From the NCBI RefSeq assembly GCF_006337105.1, contig NZ_CP040871.1, forward strand, positions 2,312,501 through 2,376,500: a stretch of DNA of 64,000 nucleotides. The letters run 5' to 3'. The stretch comes from Thermomonas aquatica. Its GTDB lineage: Bacteria > Pseudomonadota > Gammaproteobacteria > Xanthomonadales > Xanthomonadaceae. This document shows, piece after piece, positions 11,259 through 20,147 of this stretch (position 1 is the stretch's first letter; every line of letters begins with the position of its first letter). The position numbers were made by a program, and so were the translations under genes. Below the pieces are notes generated by a model. That model saw only the letters and a list, made by a program, of their open reading frames with translations. It made no database searches and was not told the origin of the DNA.

Positions 11259-11801
11259 GTGAGCGAAACCGACCTGCCGGGCTGGGACGATGTCGCGGCC
11301 GCCGCGGACCAGCTGGGCCTGGCCAGTACGCCCGCCGAGTTGCATGGCGGACTGTGTGGCTGGCTGGCTGGCGGTGGCGGCGATTCGCGTTCGTGGCCGG
11401 CGCTGGTGCTGGCCGACCCCCTGCTGCCGGCGCCCGCCAACGGCGACGCGCTGGACCGGTTGCGCACCGCGAGCGCGGCGCAACTGGCCGATACCGACTT
11501 CGGGTTCGAACTGCTGCTGCCGGACGAAGGCCAGGTGATCGAGCGCGCCGGCGGGATGTTCGCCTGGTGCCGCGCCTTCCTCGGCGGCTTCGGCCTGTCG
11601 GTAGGCGAGAAGAAGCTGTCCGACGAAGGCGAGGAAGCGCTGGGCGACATCGCCAACCTCGCCGCTGCGCGGGTGGACGACGTGGATCCCGAGGGCGACG
11701 AGGAATCGCTGACCGAGATCGAGGAATACGTGCGCATGGCGGTATTGCTGCTGCATGCCGATTGCGCGATGGGGCCCAGGCACCGGCAACGCCTGCACTG
11801 A
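11259..11801 (+). CDS. ygfB: UPF0149 family protein (YgfB-like)
   Basis: 180 aa from a GTG at 11259; the ATG four bases earlier is out of frame. Conserved UPF0149 features: AELHGGLCGWLAGG near the N-terminus, FAWCRAFLGGFGLSVGEKKLSDEGEEALGDI centrally (split here by family blocks), and LTEIEEYVRMAVLLLHAD. In Pseudomonas and E. coli relatives this family is an all-helical cytosolic protein; in Pseudomonas aeruginosa YgfB has been linked to ampDh3 and beta-lactam response. It precedes pepP with only 3 nt between, matching the ygfB-pepP synteny. A TACACT -10-like box lies at 11226-11231. Confidence 0.87.
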   Translation: MSETDLPGWDDVAAAADQLGLASTPAELHGGLCGWLAGGGGDSRSWPALVLADPLLPAPANGDALDRLRTASAAQLADTDFGFELLLPDEGQVIERAGGMFAWCRAFLGGFGLSVGEKKLSDEGEEALGDIANLAAARVDDVDPEGDEESLTEIEEYVRMAVLLLHADCAMGPRHRQRLH

Positions 11802-11804
11802 GCG

Positions 11805-13124
11805 ATGATCCTCCAGGCCAGCGAACGCAAGGCACTGGCGCGGCGCCGCAAGCAACTGATGCAGGCGGCCGGCGACGGCGCGATCCTGGTCCTGCCGGCG
11901 GCGCCGGAACGCATCCGCAGCCGCGATACCCACTACCCGTACCGGCAGGATTCCGACTTCTGGTACCTCACCGGCTGCAACGAGCCGGAAGCGGTGCTGG
12001 TGCTGGTGCCCGGCCGCAAGCACGGCGAGGCGATCCTGTTCTGCCGCGAGCGCGATCCGGAACGCGAAGGCTGGGACGGCCCGCGGCTCGGCCCCGACGG
12101 CGCGGTCGAACGGCTGGGCATGGACGACGCCTATCCGATCTCGGACATCGACGACATCCTGCCCGGCCTGCTGGAAGGCCGCCGCCGCGTGCACTACCAC
12201 CTCGGCCGCGACGCCGACTTCGACCTCAAGCTGATCGGCTGGCTGAACCGCGTGCGCGCGCAGGCGCGGCAGGGCGCGCAACCGCCGCAGGAATTCCTCG
12301 AGCTCGGCCACCTGCTGGACGAGATGCGGCTGTTCAAGTCGGCCGACGAAGTGAAGCTGATGCAGCGCGCCGCCGACATCAGCGTCGAAGCCCACCGCGC
12401 GGCGATGCGCGCCGCGCGCGCCGGCATCCACGAATACGAACTGCAGGCCGAGGTCGAGCGCGTGTTCCGCATGCACGGCGCGCAGCCGGCCTACGCCAGC
12501 ATCGTCGGCGCCGGCGCCAATGCCTGCGTGCTGCATTACCGCGACAACGGCGCGAAGTCGCGCGACGGCGAGCTGGTGCTGATCGACGCCGGCGCGGAAT
12601 ACCGCGGCTACGCGTCCGACATCACCCGCACGTTCCCGGTCAACGGCCGCTTCGGCAGGGAGCAGCGCGCGCTGCACGACCTGGTCTGCGCCGCGCAGGC
12701 CGCCGCCCTGGCGCAGGCGAAGCCGGGCGTGGCGTACGAGGCCGGCCACGACGCGGCGGTGGCAACCCTGGCCGACGGACTGCTGTCGCTGGGCTTGCTG
12801 AAGGGCTCGCTGGAGAGCGTGCTGGCGAACGGCGACTACAAGCGCTACTACCGGCACAAGACCGGGCACTGGCTGGGCCTGGACGTGCACGACGTCGGCG
12901 AATACCGCATCGACGGCGACTCGCGCCTGCTCGAGCCGGGCATGGTCTTCACCATCGAGCCCGGCCTGTACATTCCCGCCGACGATGCCAGCGTGCCGGC
13001 GAAGTGGCGCGGCATCGGCATCCGCATCGAGGACGACGTGCTGGTCACCCGCGCCGGCCACCAGGTGTTGACCGGCGCGCTCGAGCGCAGCGCGGATCAA
13101 ACCGAAGCGCTGATGGCACGCTAG
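11805..13124 (+). CDS. pepP: Xaa-Pro aminopeptidase
   Basis: Dimanganese cytosolic enzyme that removes an N-terminal residue preceding proline. 439 aa, usual length. N-terminal creatinase-like domain (YPYRQDSDFWYLTGCNEPEA) and C-terminal pita-bread (M24) domain with all metal ligands visible: LIDAGAEYRGYASDITRTF (two Asp), HKTGHWLGLDVHD (His), FTIEPGLYI (Glu) and IRIEDDVLVT (Glu). Likely translated together with ygfB. Its stop lies 3 bp from the stop of the convergent pepQ. Confidence 0.96.
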   Translation: MILQASERKALARRRKQLMQAAGDGAILVLPAAPERIRSRDTHYPYRQDSDFWYLTGCNEPEAVLVLVPGRKHGEAILFCRERDPEREGWDGPRLGPDGAVERLGMDDAYPISDIDDILPGLLEGRRRVHYHLGRDADFDLKLIGWLNRVRAQARQGAQPPQEFLELGHLLDEMRLFKSADEVKLMQRAADISVEAHRAAMRAARAGIHEYELQAEVERVFRMHGAQPAYASIVGAGANACVLHYRDNGAKSRDGELVLIDAGAEYRGYASDITRTFPVNGRFGREQRALHDLVCAAQAAALAQAKPGVAYEAGHDAAVATLADGLLSLGLLKGSLESVLANGDYKRYYRHKTGHWLGLDVHDVGEYRIDGDSRLLEPGMVFTIEPGLYIPADDASVPAKWRGIGIRIEDDVLVTRAGHQVLTGALERSADQTEALMAR

Positions 13125-13127
13125 GGC

Positions 13128-14462
13128 TTACGCCGCGAACGCCTCGCGGGTGAGGTTCAGCGGCACGGCCGCGGTGCAGACGACGTCGTCCTCGATGCGG
13201 ATGCCGCCGTAGGGCTTGAACGCGTCCACCCGCGCCCAGTCGACGGCATCGGCCAGGCCCTTCTGCTTCAGCTCGTCGAGCAACATGTCGATGAAATAGA
13301 TGCCGGGTTCGATGGTCACCACCATGCCCGGCTGCAGTACCCGGGTGAGGCGCAGGTAGGGATGGCCGTCCGGCCTGGCGATGCTGCCGCCGCGGTCGGA
13401 TTCGGCGAAGCCGGCCACGTCGTGCACCTGCAGGCCGATGCCGTGGCCGATGCCGTGCGGGAAGAACGCGCCGCTCACGCCGGTCTGCACCGCCGCTTCC
13501 GGGCTCACGGTGATCACGCCGAAATCCTTGAGGATGGCCGCCAGCGCGAGGTGCGCATCGAGGTGGACCTGCCTGTAGTCGGTGCCGGCGCGCACCGCGT
13601 CGCACATCGTCAGCTGCGCGGCGTCGACCGCGTCGATCATCGCGGCGAACTCGTCGGCCTGCGCCGAATAGGTGCGGGTGATGTCGCTGGCGTAGCCGCC
13701 GAAGCTGGCGCCGGCATCGATCAGGAAGCTGCGCGACTGCTTCGGCGGCAGGCGGTCGCGATCGGTGTAGTGCAGCACCGCGGCGTGTTCGTTGAGGCAG
13801 ACGATGTTGCCGTAGGGCAGGTCGTTGGCGTCCTGCCCGGCGGCCTGGCAATAGGCCAGGTGGATGCCGAACTCGCTGCTGCCGGCGCGGAACGCGCGCT
13901 CGGCGGCGCGGTGCGCGCGCACGCCGATGCGGCTGGCTTCGCGCATCATCGCGATTTCGTAGGGCGTCTTGAACGCACGGTGGTACTCGAGGTAGGCGAC
14001 CACCGGCTGCGGGTTGTTCGGCGCGTAGCCGGCGATCGCGCTCTGCGGTTCGCCGAGGATCGCGCAGCGCGCGGCGTCCTTCGGCAAATGCTGCGCGGCT
14101 TCTTCGGCGGTGCGGATGATGGCGATGTCGAAGTGTTCCACCCAGTAACCGCTGGGCATCGCCGGCACCACGTGCCAGTAGTCGTGCGGCTGCAGGAACA
14201 CCAGCTTCGGCTTGATCCCGGGCGTGATCACCAGCCAGCTGCCCGGCGCCCGGGTGACCGGCAGCCAGGCCTTGAACTGCGGGTTCACCGCATAGGGATA
14301 GTCGCGGTCGTCGAAGAACTGGTAGTGCAGGGTGCCGCTGGGCACCAGCAGGTGGTCGAAACCGCCGCGCTGCAATGCCTCGGCGGCGCGCGCCTGCAGG
14401 GTTTCGAGGTGCTGCGGGTACAAACCGGCAAGAGCCGGGTTTTCGGGGGTCGCGGCGGACAT
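13128..14462 (-). CDS. pepQ: M24 family Xaa-Pro dipeptidase
   Basis: Probable prolidase that splits Xaa-Pro dipeptides in the cytosol. 444 aa, the length of PepQ. The M24 ligands are all present: LIDAGASFGGYASDITRTY, HGIGHGIGLQVHD, VTIEPGIYF and IRIEDDVV. The N-terminal half has the PepQ-type FFDDRDYPYAVNPQFKAWLP segment. The insertion IYFIDMLLDELKQKGLADAVDW before the last ligand is typical of PepQ and separates it from PepP. The gene is tail-to-tail with pepP. Confidence 0.93.
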   Translation of the reverse strand: MSAATPENPALAGLYPQHLETLQARAAEALQRGGFDHLLVPSGTLHYQFFDDRDYPYAVNPQFKAWLPVTRAPGSWLVITPGIKPKLVFLQPHDYWHVVPAMPSGYWVEHFDIAIIRTAEEAAQHLPKDAARCAILGEPQSAIAGYAPNNPQPVVAYLEYHRAFKTPYEIAMMREASRIGVRAHRAAERAFRAGSSEFGIHLAYCQAAGQDANDLPYGNIVCLNEHAAVLHYTDRDRLPPKQSRSFLIDAGASFGGYASDITRTYSAQADEFAAMIDAVDAAQLTMCDAVRAGTDYRQVHLDAHLALAAILKDFGVITVSPEAAVQTGVSGAFFPHGIGHGIGLQVHDVAGFAESDRGGSIARPDGHPYLRLTRVLQPGMVVTIEPGIYFIDMLLDELKQKGLADAVDWARVDAFKPYGGIRIEDDVVCTAAVPLNLTREAFAA

Positions 14463-14530
14463 GGCGCGTTCCAGGGCGGGAAAACGCGATTTTGACCCAT
14501 TCCGCGCGGTCTCCGCGCGGCCGCGGACGC

Positions 14531-14881
14531 CTACTTCGGGGCGGGGCTGGCTGCGGCTTCCGCCCAGCGCCGCAAACGCTGCGTGGTCTCGGTGGACAGG
14601 CCGAGGAAGCGCAGGCCCACCCAGGATTGGCCCGGCGCGCTGGCGCCGTCGATCCAGAGCACGTGCGAGCCCACTTCGACGGTCTGCGCGCCATTGTTGT
14701 CGGGCAAGGCGAAGCGGAACTGGTACAGCGCATCCTCCACCAGCGGCTTGCTGGCGATCAGCAGCACGCCGCTGGCCGAGAGATTGCCGATGCGGCCGAT
14801 GACTTCCTCGGTCATGGTGTCGGTGACCAGGACCGTGCCGCTCATCGGGCGGCGGGTGGCGCGTCGCGATTCCCTGCCCAT
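14531..14881 (-). CDS. PilZ-domain protein
   Basis: 116 aa, one PilZ domain, the common cyclic-di-GMP receptor fold. The N-terminal arginine cluster (RESRRATRR) fits the RxxxR half of the binding motif, and NLSASGVLL fits the (D/N)xSxxG half. The C-terminus WVGLRFLGLSTETTQRLRRW is also PilZ-like. It starts 1 nt after the stop of the DUF1631 gene, so the two are probably co-translated and may act together. It is a candidate effector for the cyclic-di-GMP enzyme at 8940-11168. Confidence 0.88.
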   Translation of the reverse strand: MGRESRRATRRPMSGTVLVTDTMTEEVIGRIGNLSASGVLLIASKPLVEDALYQFRFALPDNNGAQTVEVGSHVLWIDGASAPGQSWVGLRFLGLSTETTQRLRRWAEAAASPAPK

Positions 14882-14882
14882 G

Positions 14883-17126
14883 TCAGTTGCTCCGTCCGGG
14901 TTCGCTGCCGGCGATCCGGTGCAGGTTCGCCAGCATGCCTTGCCAGGCGGCTTCCGCAGGACCGGTACTGTCGTCGACCACGCGCAGGCCGCCGCGCGCG
15001 TACTGGCGCGCGAGCGTGTCGAGGTCGCCGCCGTTCACCCGCTGGCCGCGCCGGTTGAGCAGCAGGGTCTGGCCGGTCTTCGCGCTGAGCCAGGCCAGCT
15101 TGACCCGGCGCACGCTGTTGTCCGCCGCATCCACGATCTCGATCCAGCTGCCTTCGGGCAGGTTGCACAGGCGTTCCCATGCGGCCTGCTCGGCGTCCGA
15201 GCGCGGTGCGCGCTGCGGTGCGGATTGCCCGGAACTCTGTTCGCCCAGCCGTGCGTGCGACTTCATCTGCATGATGAGTTCGGTGCGCGAGACCAGCGCG
15301 TTGTCGTCGCTGCGGCCGCTGGCCAGCATGCGCGCGATCGTCGCCGCGTCGTCGTCGTGGTAGCCGACCTGGCCGAGCGTCTCCTGCACGCTTGCCAGCA
15401 AATCGGGATCCGGATCGTCGCTGCCGCCGCTGGTGCAGGCATCGACCAGCCGCGCGGTGATCGCGCGCTGCTTGCGCCACACGTCCGAATCCTCGCCGTT
15501 GCGCAGCAGCGACAGGGTCATCGCGTCCGCCCAGGCCTGGTCGAACAGGGTGGCGCTGAAGCGCGGCAGGCTGCGCGCGCCGACGATCCCGGCGATTTCC
15601 GCATTGGCCTGCAGGCGCGCCAGTTCCAGCTTGTCGCGCCCGCGCGCGGCATCGATCTGCCGCCGTTCGGCGATCTCGATCTTGCGCGCCTGCGATTGCA
15701 GCCCGGTCTGCAGCGCGTTGTTGGCGGCGATGAAGGTTTCCGGGCTGGCATCCGCGTCCTGCTGCACGGTTTCGACCGTTTGCCGCAGCAGGTCCAGCAT
15801 CGGCGCGTCGAAATCGTCGTCCGCCGACCAGCGCGCGCCGGCGACCGATACCGCGTCGAGCAGCATCCGCGCCGGATGCGCGGGGTCGACGAAGAAGTTG
15901 TGGTCGCGCAGCGCCAGCTGCAGCAAGGGCATCCGCAGCCGCTGCACCAGGGCATCGCCGGGCGTGCCCGGGCGCAGGTCGCGGTTGAGCTGGGTATGGA
16001 ACATGTCCAGCAGCTCGAAGCTGTCGTCGTCGTCCTCCACCAGCTTCACGCCGTGTCCGTGCGACTGCCGGGCCTGGGCCAGCAGGTTCTGGCGGATTTC
16101 GGCCACCGCGTTCTGCTTCGGGTTGGCGCTGCGCAGGCGCTTGAGGGCGCTGAGCACGTCGCTGCCGGGCAGGGCTTCGCGCGCGCGCTCGTCGGCACCG
16201 CCCGGGCGCAGCTTGGCCAGCAAGGTGCGGCGCTTGGCCAGCAGCCCCTGCAATGCGGCGAAGCCGCTGCGCGCGGCGGCGGCGAAACCGCTGGCGCCCC
16301 CGGCTGCGGCGATCGGGCCGCCGGCCGGCGTGCTGGCGCCGCTGCCGCCTGCGCCTGCACCGGCGGGGGGCTTGGTCGTTGCGGGCAGCACCGGCGCCCC
16401 CGGCGTACTCGCCGGGCGCACGCGCACCGGCACGAAGCTCAGGTGCGGCAGGACGCCGTCGTCGGCAAGCCGTGCGTTGAGCGCCTCCAGCAGGGTGCTG
16501 TAGTAGGCCATCGCGGTCTTGTCGTAGAAATGGTAGATCGACAGGCGCGCTTCCAGCGGCAGCGACAGCGCGACGCAGGCGAGGTGTAGTGCATCGCCCA
16601 TCGCATGCGGGCCGAACGGCAGGTGTTCCGCGTCGAAGGCCGGCGAGCCGGCGAGCACGCCGAAGCGCTGCCCCATCAATTGCAGGGCCAGGCTGTTGCG
16701 CACCTCGTGGCGCGCGGAGAGGTCGAACAGCACGGCGTATTCGTCCGCGTGCTCGTCGTCGACCAGGCTCAGCCCCTGGCTGGGGGCATGCAGGGAGGCG
16801 ATTTCCGGGCGCTGCAATTGCGGGTGCAGGCCGGCCAGGTTGGCCTCGATCACGCCCAGCAGTTCGGGCGTGAAGCGCGCGGCGTTGTCGCGCAGCTTGC
16901 GCAGGGCCATGTTGTAGAGGTCGCGCATCTGCGGGTTCTGCGCCCGCTCGCTCTGCCTCGCGAGGTCATGCTCCGTTTCCAGCAACACGGTCTGCATCTG
17001 CCGATGCAGGTCCGCGCTGGCGATGGTCAGCATGTTTTCCAGCGCGCGCTTCACCCGGCGCGGGAAGCTGGCCGCGGTCAGCGTCTTCGGGCGGTGGCTG
17101 TGTTGCGTCGAACCGTTTGCGGCCAT
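14883..17126 (-). CDS. DUF1631 family protein
   Basis: 747 aa from ATG 17126, chosen because GGGGGA lies a few nt upstream; ATG 17159 is possible. The sequence matches the DUF1631 type: N-terminal helices (FPRRVKRALENMLTIASADLHRQM), a segment on age of cells/blocks ending SIYHFYDKTAMAYYSTLLE, an Ala/Gly/Pro-rich linker (about 225-290), and a C-terminal part (LPEGSWIEIVDAADNSVRRVKLAW) that resembles a small beta barrel related to PilZ-like folds. No catalytic motif or membrane helix is visible. Function unknown. Operon position between hemW and a PilZ gene suggests a link to cyclic-di-GMP control, which is inference. Confidence 0.8.
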   Translation of the reverse strand: MAANGSTQHSHRPKTLTAASFPRRVKRALENMLTIASADLHRQMQTVLLETEHDLARQSERAQNPQMRDLYNMALRKLRDNAARFTPELLGVIEANLAGLHPQLQRPEIASLHAPSQGLSLVDDEHADEYAVLFDLSARHEVRNSLALQLMGQRFGVLAGSPAFDAEHLPFGPHAMGDALHLACVALSLPLEARLSIYHFYDKTAMAYYSTLLEALNARLADDGVLPHLSFVPVRVRPASTPGAPVLPATTKPPAGAGAGGSGASTPAGGPIAAAGGASGFAAAARSGFAALQGLLAKRRTLLAKLRPGGADERAREALPGSDVLSALKRLRSANPKQNAVAEIRQNLLAQARQSHGHGVKLVEDDDDSFELLDMFHTQLNRDLRPGTPGDALVQRLRMPLLQLALRDHNFFVDPAHPARMLLDAVSVAGARWSADDDFDAPMLDLLRQTVETVQQDADASPETFIAANNALQTGLQSQARKIEIAERRQIDAARGRDKLELARLQANAEIAGIVGARSLPRFSATLFDQAWADAMTLSLLRNGEDSDVWRKQRAITARLVDACTSGGSDDPDPDLLASVQETLGQVGYHDDDAATIARMLASGRSDDNALVSRTELIMQMKSHARLGEQSSGQSAPQRAPRSDAEQAAWERLCNLPEGSWIEIVDAADNSVRRVKLAWLSAKTGQTLLLNRRGQRVNGGDLDTLARQYARGGLRVVDDSTGPAEAAWQGMLANLHRIAGSEPGRSN

Positions 17127-17197
17127 CGGCGTCCCCCAACGCGTCGGCAATTCCACCAATGGTATGCGTGGAACGGCGTTGCCTCAATCCACGCAAT

Positions 17198-18349
17198 TCA
17201 GTCCAGGAACAGGCCAATCGCGTCGTTGGCGAAGCGACGGCCGAGTTCGGTCGGGCGCAGCCAGTCCTCGTCGGCGTCCAGCCAACCGCGTTCGCGGGCG
17301 ATGGCGACCTGCGCCGCGATGGCGGCGCGGGGCAGGCCGGTGCGTGCCTCGAACATCGCCATCGGCACGCCTTGGTTGAGGCGCAGCGCGTTCAGCATGA
17401 AGTCGAACGGCAAGCGTTCCGTCGAGAGAACCTCGTCGCCGCCGATCGCCGAGGCGGTGCCGGCCTTCAGCAGGTACTCGCTCGGATGCTTCACCTTCCA
17501 GCGGCGCAGCACCTGCTGCTGCGCGCCCAGGGTGAGCTTGCCGTGCGCGCCGGCGCCGATGCCGAGGTAGTCGCCGAATTTCCAGTAGTTCAGGTTGTGT
17601 GCGCATTGCCGGCCTTCGCGCGCGTAGGCGCTGACTTCGTACTGGGCGAAACCGGCTTCGGCCAATCGTGCCTGGCAGGCGTCCTGCATGTCCCATGCGC
17701 TGTCTTCGTCGGGAATGCCCGCGGGCGGGCGCGCGGCGAATACCGTGTTCGGCTCCAGCGTCAGCTGGTAGTGGCTGATGTGCGTCGGCTGCAGGGCGAC
17801 CGCGCGTTCGATGTCGTGCTCCGCCATCGCCAGGGTCTGTTCCGGCAAGGCGTACATCAGGTCGAGGTTGAAGTTGTCGAAGCCGGCATCCTGCGCCGCC
17901 TTCACCGCGCGCTCGGCATCGCCGCTGGAATGGATGCGGCCCAGGCGCTGCAGGCAGCCGTCGTCGAAGCTCTGCACGCCGAAGCTGAGCCGGTTCACCC
18001 CGGCCTTGCGATAGCCGGCGAACGGGCCGTGCTCGACCGTGCCCGGGTTCGTCTCGAGGGTGATCTCCGCATTCGGCGCGAAGCGCAGGCGCGCGCTGGC
18101 CAGCTGCAGGAAGCGGTCGATGCTGGCCGGCGGGAACAGCGAAGGCGTGCCGCCGCCGAAGAACACGCTGTGGACGGTGCGGCCCCAGGCCAGCGGTAGG
18201 TCGAAGTCGAGGTCGGCGATCAGGGCGTCGACATAAGCGTCGAACTGCAGCGCGCCGCGTTGCTCGTGCGAATTGAAGTCGCAGTACGGGCATTTGCGCA
18301 CGCACCACGGCAGGTGCACGTACAGCGACAGCGGCGGGGTGACGAGCAT
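17198..18349 (-). CDS. hemW: Radical SAM haem chaperone HemW
   Basis: 383 aa. Formerly called oxygen-independent coproporphyrinogen oxidase-like; HemW binds haem and delivers it to membrane targets. The radical SAM CX3CX2C motif is C16-VRK-C20-PY-C23, the HemW spacing. GGGTPSLF, ETNPGTVE, GVNRLSFGVQSF and the C-terminal winged-helix (HemN_C) region are present. True HemN has an extra N-terminal cysteine region that is lacking here. The ATG (18349) is 8 nt from the rdgB stop in a tight minus-strand operon. Confidence 0.93.
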   Translation of the reverse strand: MLVTPPLSLYVHLPWCVRKCPYCDFNSHEQRGALQFDAYVDALIADLDFDLPLAWGRTVHSVFFGGGTPSLFPPASIDRFLQLASARLRFAPNAEITLETNPGTVEHGPFAGYRKAGVNRLSFGVQSFDDGCLQRLGRIHSSGDAERAVKAAQDAGFDNFNLDLMYALPEQTLAMAEHDIERAVALQPTHISHYQLTLEPNTVFAARPPAGIPDEDSAWDMQDACQARLAEAGFAQYEVSAYAREGRQCAHNLNYWKFGDYLGIGAGAHGKLTLGAQQQVLRRWKVKHPSEYLLKAGTASAIGGDEVLSTERLPFDFMLNALRLNQGVPMAMFEARTGLPRAAIAAQVAIARERGWLDADEDWLRPTELGRRFANDAIGLFLD

Positions 18350-18357
18350 CGCCGGTT

Positions 18358-18942
18358 TCAGCTGCGCAGCAGCTCGCGCAGCTTCGCCAGCGCCTGGCCG
18401 CGGTGGCTGTCGCGACTCTTCACGGCGGCCGGCAGTTCCGCCGCGCTGCAGTCGTGCGCAGGCGAGAAGAACACCGGGTCGTAGCCGAAGCCGTTGCCGC
18501 CGCGGCGTGCGTGCAAGACGCGGCCATGCCAGAGGCCTTCGGCGAGGATCGGCATCGGGTCGTCGGCATCGCGGACCAGGGCCAGCACGCAGACGAAATG
18601 CGCGCCGCGCCGCGCATCGTCGACGCCGTCGAGTTCGCGGAGCAGCTTGTCGATGTTCGCCTCGCTGTTGCCATGCACGCCGGAGTAGCGCGCCGAATAC
18701 AGGCCGGGCGCGCCGCGCAACGCATCCACGCACAGGCCGGAATCGTCGCCCAGCGCGGGCAGGCCGGTTGCGCGCGATGCATGGCGCGCTTTCAGGATCG
18801 CGTTCTCGACGAAGGACAGGCCGGTTTCCTCGGCATCCTCCACCCCGAATTCCGACTGCACGTGCAGCTCGAACCGCTCGCCGAGCAGTTCGCGCAGCTC
18901 CGCCAGCTTGCCGGCATTGGAAGAGGCAAGGATCAATTGCAT
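18358..18942 (-). CDS. rdgB: dITP/XTP pyrophosphatase RdgB
   Basis: Cytosolic house-cleaning enzyme that hydrolyses dITP, ITP and XTP to monophosphates so they are not incorporated into nucleic acid. 194 aa, Ham1 family length. N-terminal [11 protein letters not shown] (substrate binding) and [16 protein letters not shown] (metal/catalytic Asp) are intact, as is the C-terminal [11 protein letters not shown] 18942 is used because it begins the conserved MQLILASSN. It overlaps the end of the VOC gene by 10 nt. Confidence 0.95.
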   Translation of the reverse strand: MQLILASSNAGKLAELRELLGERFELHVQSEFGVEDAEETGLSFVENAILKARHASRATGLPALGDDSGLCVDALRGAPGLYSARYSGVHGNSEANIDKLLRELDGVDDARRGAHFVCVLALVRDADDPMPILAEGLWHGRVLHARRGGNGFGYDPVFFSPAHDCSAAELPAAVKSRDSHRGQALAKLRELLRS

Positions 18943-19346
18943 GCGCGCGGCTCGATCAGGTCCCAACGGTTGCCGTACAGGTCGCGGAACACGACCACGT
19001 TGCCATAGTCTTCATGGCGCGGCGGTTCTTCGAAGTGCGCGCCCGCAGCGGCCAGTCGTGCGTGGTCGCGGGCGAAGTCGTCGGTGTGCAGGAAGAAGCC
19101 GACCCGGCCGCCGTGCTGGTCGCCGACCACGGCTGCCTGCACCGGCGTCGCCGCCTCGGCAAGCAACAGGCTGAAGCGCGCGTTGCCCGCAGGCGCCATC
19201 CGCACCCAGCGCTTGCCGCCGCCGCGGTCGGTGTCTTCCAGCAATTCGAAACCCAGCGTATCGCGATACCAGGCGATCGCCTCGTCGTAGTCGCGCACGA
19301 CCAGCGCGACCATCGCGACATGGGGTGCAAACGCGGGTAGGGTCAC
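18933..19346 (-). CDS. VOC (glyoxalase/bleomycin resistance) family protein
   Basis: 137 aa, a single vicinal-oxygen-chelate domain pair: [21 protein letters not shown] (first beta-alpha unit) and [17 protein letters not shown] ... [16 protein letters not shown] (second). Members are metal-dependent lyases, isomerases or dioxygenases, or drug-binding proteins; the substrate here is unknown. Potential metal ligands include His9 and the C-terminal Glu in LIEP. Overlaps rph (4 nt, ATGA) and rdgB (10 nt), so it is translated as part of that operon. Confidence 0.88.
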   Translation of the reverse strand: MTLPAFAPHVAMVALVVRDYDEAIAWYRDTLGFELLEDTDRGGGKRWVRMAPAGNARFSLLLAEAATPVQAAVVGDQHGGRVGFFLHTDDFARDHARLAAAGAHFEEPPRHEDYGNVVVFRDLYGNRWDLIEPRACN

Positions 19347-20068
19347 GAAGCCAGTGCCGCCTGTTGCGCGGCGAACAGTTCGCCGCAGCCCTTTTCCGCC
19401 AAGGCGAGCAGGGCATCGAGTTCGTCGCGGCGGAAGGCGTGGCCTTCGGCGGTGCCCTGCAGCTCGATGAAGCCGCCGCCGTCGTTCATCACCACGTTCA
19501 TGTCGGTGTCGCAGTCGCTGTCCTCGGCGTAGTCGAGGTCGAGCACCGGGGTGCCGCGGTAGATGCCGGCCGACACGGCGGCGACTGCGCCGAACACCGG
19601 GTTCTTCGCGATCTCCTTCCGCGCCTGCAGCCAGCGCACCGCATCGACCAGGGCGACGTAGGCGCCGGTGATCGCCGCGGTGCGGGTGCCGCCGTCGGCC
19701 TGCAGCACGTCGCAGTCCAGGGTGATGGTGCGTTCGCCGAGCGCGCCGCGGTCGACGCAGGCGCGCAGCGAGCGGCCGATCAGGCGCTGGATCTCCAGCG
19801 TGCGCCCGCCCTGCTTGCCGCGCGCGGCTTCGCGGTCGTTACGGGTGTTGGTCGAGCGCGGCAACATGCCGTATTCGGCGGTGACCCAGCCTTCGCCCTT
19901 GCCGCGCAGGAAGCCGGGGACGCGGTTCTCCACGCTGGCGGTGCACAGCACGCGGGTGTCGCCGAACGCCACCAGCACCGAGCCTTCGGCATGGCGGGTA
20001 TAGCCGCGGGTGATCGAAACGGCGCGCAGTTGCTCGGGGCTGCGGCCGCTGGGGCGGGAAAAGGACAT
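19343..20068 (-). CDS. rph: Ribonuclease PH
   Basis: Phosphorolytic 3'-5' exoribonuclease that trims tRNA precursors. 241 aa. Conserved [46 protein letters not shown], and C-terminal [17 protein letters not shown] (catalytic Asp residues) followed by [13 protein letters not shown]. First gene of the minus-strand run rph-VOC-rdgB-hemW and divergent from yicC, the usual rph/yicC pairing. Confidence 0.97.
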   Translation of the reverse strand: MSFSRPSGRSPEQLRAVSITRGYTRHAEGSVLVAFGDTRVLCTASVENRVPGFLRGKGEGWVTAEYGMLPRSTNTRNDREAARGKQGGRTLEIQRLIGRSLRACVDRGALGERTITLDCDVLQADGGTRTAAITGAYVALVDAVRWLQARKEIAKNPVFGAVAAVSAGIYRGTPVLDLDYAEDSDCDTDMNVVMNDGGGFIELQGTAEGHAFRRDELDALLALAEKGCGELFAAQQAALAS

Positions 20069-20147
20069 GCAGGCGTTCTGCCTAGAAGACGCGGCAATCG
20101 GCGGGGCGCTAGATTACCATTCGCCTCCCGCAGGCCCTGGATTCCGC

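Noticed and set aside
8952-11801. A 949-codon plus-strand frame covering the GGDEF/EAL gene
   Set aside because: Only its last 180 codons (from 11259, UPF0149) are real; the rest is antisense to the enzyme on the other strand.
8686-11835. A 1049-codon minus-strand frame
   Set aside because: Only its end (8686-8907, small coiled-coil protein) is real. The rest is a Pro/Arg-rich shadow.
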